Under the pieces are notes generated by a model that searched no databases, was not told the DNA's origin, and worked only from the letters and a program-made list of their open reading frames with translations. Below, piece after piece: positions 14,023 to 16,946 of a stretch of 16,946 nt of DNA. The translations under genes were made by a program, and so were the position numbers. Source of the stretch: Clostridia bacterium (GTDB taxonomy: Bacteria; Bacillota; Clostridia; Oscillospirales; SIG627); assembly GCA_017408325.1 (NCBI GenBank), contig JAFQUW010000176.1, forward strand, positions 1 through 16,946. Direction: 5' to 3'. Positions within the stretch are counted from its first letter, which is position 1, and every line of letters starts with the position of its first letter.

Positions 14023-14732
14023 AACTACCCGCCTTTTTAAGACGCGTGCAGGTGGATGACAACTACAATCTGGTGGAGGTCAGCCTCTTTACGCGCATCC
14101 GTCGCGTTTTGACGGCACTCTTGATCCTTGTCATCAACGTGCTTCTCATCTGGCGTGCGACGGTCAGTTGTGAGATCGCGCTCTCAAGCGAGGTGCTTCT
14201 CTCGCCGCTCGGCGGCCGCGACCTTGCCGCGGCAAGCCTTGCTTTCCCCGTACCGCAGGATTTTTCCTCGTATTCGACGCGCAAAGAGGGCGCGGACGGC
14301 GCGGCGTTTTATCACCTCTATGCACAGAACGCCACGACGGACGAAATGGGACACCTGCAGGTGACCAACGTGGACTACGTCGACGGGGCAGGGCTTCTCC
14401 AGTTCACGATGCGCCAGAATCTGCGCCATTACCCCAAAGAAAACGAGAAGGGAAACCCCACGCTCTCTTACGTGGTGCGCGTGATCGACAAAGAGGGAAA
14501 CGAACACTTTTCCAACACGGCCATCATGCACACCGTCACCGAGGAGCACCGCGGTTACCTGTACACGCGCGTTGCCTTTGACGACCTCGATTTCGTGCTC
14601 GGCACGGATTACGTCACGCTCTACGTCTTTTTGACCGATACCTCCGACACGCTTCTCTCGATCACTCTGCACGGGCAGAACGCCGCGACCTCGCGCACCG
14701 CGCTCTCGGCCTTGACCTATCGTGACGTCTGA
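14019..14732 (+). CDS. Hypothetical single-TM protein translationally coupled to ftsK
   Basis: This 237-residue protein has a basic N-terminal stretch, one membrane helix (about 28-46) and a C-terminal part of about 190 residues. The tail is rich in beta-type segments (for example LSYVVRVIDKEGNEHFSNTAI and YLYTRVAFDDLDFVLGTDYVTLYVFL) and is probably outside the cell. No family is recognised. The basic N-terminus and positive-inside rule suggest N-in, C-out topology. ATG 14019 overlaps the ftsK stop by four bases, and GGAG lies 7 bases before it. As last gene of the operon it is directly followed by a strong terminator. The tight coupling suggests a protein needed in step with FtsK, perhaps at the septum; this is inference only. 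Confidence 0.85.
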   Translation: MKLPAFLRRVQVDDNYNLVEVSLFTRIRRVLTALLILVINVLLIWRATVSCEIALSSEVLLSPLGGRDLAAASLAFPVPQDFSSYSTRKEGADGAAFYHLYAQNATTDEMGHLQVTNVDYVDGAGLLQFTMRQNLRHYPKENEKGNPTLSYVVRVIDKEGNEHFSNTAIMHTVTEEHRGYLYTRVAFDDLDFVLGTDYVTLYVFLTDTSDTLLSITLHGQNAATSRTALSALTYRDV

Positions 14733-14744
14733 TTGAAACAGAAG

Positions 14745-14776
14745 AAAAAGAAGCACGCTTCGCGTGCTTCTTTTTT
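14745..14776 (+). terminator. Strong intrinsic terminator of the parA-ftsK operon
   Basis: GAAGCACGC (14750-14758) pairs perfectly with GCGTGCTTC (14762-14770) around a TTC loop. An A run lies upstream and TTTTTT (14771-14776) downstream. It begins about 13 bases after the last stop codon. Confidence 0.95.
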
Positions 14777-14835
14777 GTTTGTTGACTTGTCTGCGGTCTT
14801 TTCTCCCGAAAAAAGGGGCTCATTTTCACTATATA

Positions 14836-14864
14836 TTGACAGACAGAGACGTTTTCGGTATAAT
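14836..14864 (+). promoter_or_regulatory. Perfect-consensus SigA promoter for the DUF4282-like gene
   Basis: TTGACA (14836-14841) and TATAAT (14859-14864) are separated by exactly 17 bases. About 70 bases of AT-rich leader separate it from the start codon. Confidence 0.95.
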
Positions 14865-14933
14865 TTATAACAAGATATAGAACGTATCTTCTTTGTTCGG
14901 CAATTTTATGATTACATTTGGAGGAACACTCAC

Positions 14934-15350
14934 ATGATGAATTATTTCGCCTACGGCAACTCTTTTGGCGGCGCAATGGCTTCTGCTGCTATTTTCGGCA
15001 TTCTCGGCATCATCCTTGCCATCGCGGCAACCGTTCTCGTCTTTATCTTCATCACCCCCGAGAAGAAGTACGCAACGCTTCCCAAGTTTTTCCGGATCGT
15101 TGCTGACATCTTCAACTTCAAGAACCTGATGATCGAAACGATCCTCCGCGCCCTCTACGTCTTCTTCACCTGCTACGCGATCATCAGCGGTTTCTTTACG
15201 CTGTTCAGCTCCTTCCTCGGCGGTCTGATCGTTATGGTCCTCGCCCCGATCGGCATCCGCTTCGGCTTTGAGCTCTTGATGATGGCGATCCTCGCGGTCA
15301 AGAACATCATCGCCATCAACCAAAAGCTCAAGAACCAGAACGAGCAGTAA
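14934..15350 (+). CDS. Small membrane protein, DUF4282-like
   Basis: This 138-residue protein is mostly hydrophobic, with membrane helices at about 17-40, 67-87 and 92-124. The C-terminal two thirds (FNFKNLMIETILRALY ... APIGIRFGFELLMMAILAVKNIIAINQKL) resembles DUF4282: two closely spaced helices, a conserved I-R-x-x-x-E-L-L stretch and an I-N-x-K-L ending. The extra N-terminal helix is outside that domain. The function of the family is not known to me. GGAGG lies 9 bases before ATG 14934; a second ATG follows directly (14937) and could also be used. A perfect-consensus promoter and strong terminators on both sides make it a single-gene transcript that is likely highly expressed. Confidence 0.85.
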   Translation: MMNYFAYGNSFGGAMASAAIFGILGIILAIAATVLVFIFITPEKKYATLPKFFRIVADIFNFKNLMIETILRALYVFFTCYAIISGFFTLFSSFLGGLIVMVLAPIGIRFGFELLMMAILAVKNIIAINQKLKNQNEQ

Positions 15351-15360
15351 TCATTCCAAA

Positions 15361-15400
15361 CAAACAAAAAAGAGGGAGCCGAACCCCTCTTTTTTGTTTG
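15361..15400 (+). terminator. Intrinsic terminator with a perfect 16-bp stem
   Basis: CAAACAAAAAAGAGGG (15361-15376) pairs fully with 15385-15400 around an 8-base loop. The descending arm contains TTTTTT. It follows the DUF4282-like gene by 10 bases and, because both arms carry A/T runs, could also act on the minus strand. Confidence 0.9.
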
Positions 15401-15411
15401 AACTCAAAACG

Positions 15412-15445
15412 AAACGAGGGCTTCACGAAAGTGAAGTCCTCGTTT
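15412..15445 (-). terminator. Long hairpin with GAAA tetraloop, likely terminator of the PepSY gene
   Basis: Bases 15412-15426 pair with 15431-15445 (15 pairs, one of them G-T) around a GAAA loop. On the minus strand the stem ends in TTT and is followed by CGTTTTGAG, about 40-70 bases after the PepSY gene stop. The inner part is nearly identical to the hairpin after the tRNA genes. Confidence 0.7.
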
Positions 15446-15455
15446 GGCTATGGGT

Positions 15456-15474
15456 CGCAAACAGACCGTTTGCG
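15456..15474. other. Third short hairpin between the convergent genes
   Basis: CGCAAAC (15456-15462) pairs with GTTTGCG (15468-15474) around a 5-base loop, 7 bases beyond the stop codon of the PepSY gene. No T-tract follows, so it is not a terminator by itself; it may protect the 3' end. Confidence 0.5.
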
Positions 15475-15481
15475 GCGCGGA

Positions 15482-16246
15482 TCAGTCTTCGGCGTCGCTC
15501 TCGACGCGGAGCACTTTCCCGGTTTCCGCCGAGACGGTGACGTCGAATTCGACGCGTCCGGCTTCAAAAGAGACTTCAAAGACTGCTTTGCCGCGCTCGA
15601 CGTCGCGCTCAACTTCGAGTTCGCGCACCTCGTGCTGTTTGAGGGAAACGGCCTTGAGGGCGGCGGAGACGGCGGCTTCTCGGGTGACGGTCTTGGGCTT
15701 CGGGGGTTCGGCGGGCGTCTCGTTTGCCGGCTCAACGACCTTCTGCTCTGCCTCGGGCTGCTGCACCGCAGAAGCGGTGACGGGCTGTTTCTTCGGCTCT
15801 TCTTCCTTCTTATGAGAGAGGATCTCGCCCGTTTCGGCACTTATGACGTAGTCGTACTCGACGCCGTCTTTTTCGAAACTCACCTCGTAGACCGCCTTCT
15901 TTTGTTCGCGGTCTGCGTCCACGTCAACGTCGTGCACAGTCTCTTTTTCAAGCCCCGCGTGTTTCAGCGCGAGGGCAAGGGCTTTGTCGCGGCCGACGTC
16001 GGCTTCCGGCGCTTCGATCTCGGCGGTTTCGTTCTGCTTTTCTTCTTTTTTGGGGGCGGCGTTGTTCGCCGTCGTTTCTTTCTTCGGCTCCTCTGCCTTT
16101 TGTTCGACTGCGGCGGAGGACGTTGTCGCTTCGGCGAGCGCGGGGGCGCGGGCCTGCTCGTAGAGGAAGGCAAACAGCGCGGCGCACAGCACGAGCGCGA
16201 GGGCACTTGCGGCGATCTTCAGAGAACGAGAGTGGCGGTGTTTCAT
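15482..16246 (-). CDS. Secreted or membrane-anchored protein with two PepSY domains
   Basis: The 254-residue protein has a short basic N-terminus and a hydrophobic segment (about 9-28), which is a signal peptide or anchor. Two PepSY domains follow (about 84-144 and 187-247), each with the typical pattern of a helix starting G/TREAAxxxALK, a V-x-E-V-S-F-E strand pair and the ending V-S-A-E-T-G-x-I/V-L. The linkers before and between them are low complexity and rich in Lys, Glu, Ala and Pro. PepSY domains occur in peptidase propeptides and in free-standing extracellular proteins, where protease inhibition has been proposed. I chose ATG 16246, which follows AGGAGGT by 6 bases, over an upstream ATG at 16360 that lies in promoter sequence. 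It is a monocistronic gene between its own promoter and hairpins. Confidence 0.92.
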   Translation of the reverse strand: MKHRHSRSLKIAASALALVLCAALFAFLYEQARAPALAEATTSSAAVEQKAEEPKKETTANNAAPKKEEKQNETAEIEAPEADVGRDKALALALKHAGLEKETVHDVDVDADREQKKAVYEVSFEKDGVEYDYVISAETGEILSHKKEEEPKKQPVTASAVQQPEAEQKVVEPANETPAEPPKPKTVTREAAVSAALKAVSLKQHEVRELEVERDVERGKAVFEVSFEAGRVEFDVTVSAETGKVLRVESDAED

Positions 16247-16313
16247 AGGATACCTCCTGTTTGGGATCGATTCCCGCGCGGGGCGGGGGGTGCTTGTTTG
16301 TTTCTGTGGTTCC

Positions 16314-16341
16314 ATTGTAGCAAACGACGTCTTTTTTGTAA
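16314..16341 (-). promoter_or_regulatory. Promoter for the PepSY protein gene
   Basis: On the minus strand TACAAT (16319-16314) is preceded by TGC (extended -10). TTACAA (16341-16336) lies 16 bases upstream. A TTGACA at 16348-16343 is also present but 23 bases away, too far to pair with this -10. Confidence 0.6.
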
Positions 16342-16353
16342 GTGTCAAAATCA

Positions 16354-16382
16354 TTGACAAAAAGGACGGGTTCTGTTATAAT
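16354..16382 (+). promoter_or_regulatory. Perfect-consensus extended promoter for the small lipoprotein-like gene
   Basis: TTGACA (16354-16359), a 17-base spacer and TATAAT (16377-16382), with TGT before the -10. It is back-to-back with the PepSY promoter. Confidence 0.95.
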
Positions 16383-16425
16383 AATTCCATTATAAACTTC
16401 CCCTTGACCGACAGGAGAAAGAGAT

Positions 16426-16632
16426 ATGAAAGAGAAGCGGCTGTTTGCGTTTTTTCTTGCGCTGTGCTTTCTGCTTGCGTCGGTTTTCGTGGGATGTGCA
16501 CCGCAGGGTGACTTCGGCGACGGCGGCGTCTCGGTCGATCAGGGCGATTATTTTCTGTACGCCTTGATCGGGGTCTCGACTCTGATCCTCGTCGGACTGG
16601 CCGTCTTTGTGTTCATTCGGCGCAAAAGATAA
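16426..16632 (+). CDS. Small lipoprotein-like peptide with C-terminal membrane helix
   Basis: A 68-residue peptide with a lysine/arginine N-terminus, a hydrophobic signal (about 6-22) and a lipobox-like SVFVGC with Cys24; Phe at -3 is not the usual Leu, so lipidation is plausible but uncertain. A short Gly/Asp-rich stretch (25-41) precedes a second membrane helix (about 42-64) and a basic tail, RRKR. The layout resembles a short LPXTG-type anchor tail but lacks the sorting motif. No function is recognised. AGGAG lies 8 bases before ATG 16426. The perfect-consensus extended promoter suggests high expression for such a small gene. It is read towards the tRNA genes, which have their own promoter. 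Confidence 0.75.
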   Translation: MKEKRLFAFFLALCFLLASVFVGCAPQGDFGDGGVSVDQGDYFLYALIGVSTLILVGLAVFVFIRRKR

Positions 16633-16650
16633 GAAAATACAAATTTTTTC

Positions 16651-16679
16651 TTGACAACTCGCCCTCTGTCTGCTATAAT
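16651..16679 (+). promoter_or_regulatory. Perfect-consensus promoter for the tRNA genes
   Basis: TTGACA (16651-16656), a 17-base spacer and TATAAT (16674-16679), with TGC before the -10. The first tRNA begins 13 bases after the -10, leaving a leader of only a few bases. Confidence 0.95.
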
Positions 16680-16691
16680 GCCAAAGCACGT

Positions 16692-16768
16692 GGCGGAATA
16701 GCTCAGTTGGCTAGAGCATCCGGTTCATACCCGGCAGGTCGTTGGTTCAAATCCGACTTCCGCTACCA
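16692..16768 (+). tRNA. tRNA-Met (CAT), elongator type
   Basis: A full 77-base cloverleaf with encoded CCA. The acceptor stem GGCGGAA pairs with TTCCGCT (one G-T), the D arm is GCTC/GAGC, the anticodon loop TTCATAC gives CAT, and the T stem GTTGG pairs with CCGAC. The anticodon stem lacks the three G-C pairs of initiator tRNA, so elongator Met is favoured; a tRNA-Ile2 with modified C34 is less likely. Pair 27-43 is a T-C mismatch. Confidence 0.95.
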
Positions 16769-16843
16769 GGCCCCATGGTCAAGCGGCTAAGACACCGCCC
16801 TTTCACGGCGGAAACGGGAGTTCGATTCTCCCTGGGGTCACCA
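16769..16843 (+). tRNA. tRNA-Glu (TTC)
   Basis: A full 75-base cloverleaf with encoded CCA. The acceptor stem GGCCCCA pairs with TGGGGTC, the anticodon stem CCGCC/GGCGG encloses CTTTCAC with anticodon TTC, and the T stem GGGAG pairs with CTCCC. It begins at the base after the CCA of tRNA-Met, so the two are cut from one short transcript. Confidence 0.96.
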
Positions 16844-16875
16844 AAAAGGCTTCACGAAAGTGAAGCCTTTTTCTT
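16843..16875 (+). terminator. Intrinsic terminator of the tRNA transcript
   Basis: A 13-bp perfect stem (16843-16855 with 16860-16872) closes a GAAA tetraloop and ends in a T run. Its first A is also the last base of the tRNA-Glu CCA end. Confidence 0.93.
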
Positions 16876-16901
16876 TTGAGCCGCACAAAAAAGCACCCGC
16901 T

Positions 16902-16931
16902 TGTGGCTCCCTCCGTAAGGAAGGTGCCACA
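16902..16931. repeat. Palindromic element, possibly a dispersed extragenic repeat
   Basis: TGTGGC (16902-16907) pairs with GCCACA (16926-16931). Inside it, TCCCTCC and GGAAGGT pair with mismatches around a GTAA loop. The wording CTCCCTCCGTAAGG resembles short palindromes scattered between genes in many gut Clostridia; that memory-based link is unverified. The element may continue past the window edge. Confidence 0.4.
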
Positions 16932-16946
16932 GTTATATTCGCCTTG

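Noticed and set aside
15398..16357. 319-residue plus-strand open frame
   Set aside because: Antisense to the PepSY gene; its start falls in the terminator hairpins and its end in the promoter region.
1..16946. CRISPR array, insertion sequence, prophage or defence system
   Set aside because: No regular repeat-spacer pattern, transposase, integrase, or known defence domain was seen in any plausible gene.

Overview
The window looks like chromosomal DNA of a GC-rich member of the Firmicutes, most likely a gut-type Clostridia (Oscillospiraceae/Christensenellales-like). The reasons are the strong AGGAGG-type ribosome binding sites, SigA-like promoters close to TTGACA-17-TATAAT, two perfect Firmicutes-type parS sites, and the gene order noc-like / soj / spo0J / serS, which is typical of the origin-proximal part of Clostridia chromosomes. 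The lineage is inferred. No mobile element, CRISPR array, rRNA or oriC was found.

Layout. (1) 1-570, minus strand: the start-codon end of a regulator with two tandem XRE-type HTH domains, cut by the window edge. (2) 813-2547, minus strand: a phosphate module with a PiT permease followed by its DUF47/PhoU-like partner. Its promoter is divergent from that of a 6-phosphofructokinase gene (2700-3776, plus strand) carrying the residue combination Gly/Lys at the two phosphoryl-donor positions. (3) 3880-4389: a small zinc-ribbon membrane protein behind a perfect 11-bp hairpin. (4) 4540-14732: the core of the window. A divergent ParB/Noc-like gene ends in a 419-bp intergenic region holding two parS sites, a terminator, four spaced ATCTTG(TG) motifs, a 32-bp alternating purine-pyrimidine tract and a near-consensus promoter. 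From there soj(parA), spo0J(parB), serS, a two-TM protein, a membrane-anchored MORN-repeat protein, proA, ftsK/spoIIIE and a one-TM protein run without a visible terminator, twice with ATGA overlaps, until a strong terminator at 14745-14776. This is probably one long transcript linking origin segregation (ParA/ParB/parS) with septal DNA translocation (FtsK) and housekeeping enzymes.

(5) 14836-16632: a DUF4282-like membrane protein under a perfect-consensus promoter, three consecutive hairpins between convergent genes, a secreted or anchored protein with two PepSY domains (minus strand), and a small lipoprotein-like membrane peptide read divergently from a perfect-consensus extended -10 promoter. 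(6) 16651-16946: a tRNA-Met(CAT)/tRNA-Glu(TTC) pair abutting with no spacer, its own promoter and terminator, and the start of what may be a dispersed palindromic repeat.

Nothing here is clearly a new defence or biosynthetic system. The most unusual parts are the parS/ATCTTG/Z-DNA-prone control region between the Noc-like gene and parA, the Noc-like protein that keeps CTP-pocket motifs but shows no recognisable HTH, and the parAB-serS-MORN-proA-ftsK co-transcription unit. All calls rest on reading the sequence and remembered family motifs; no database search was run.
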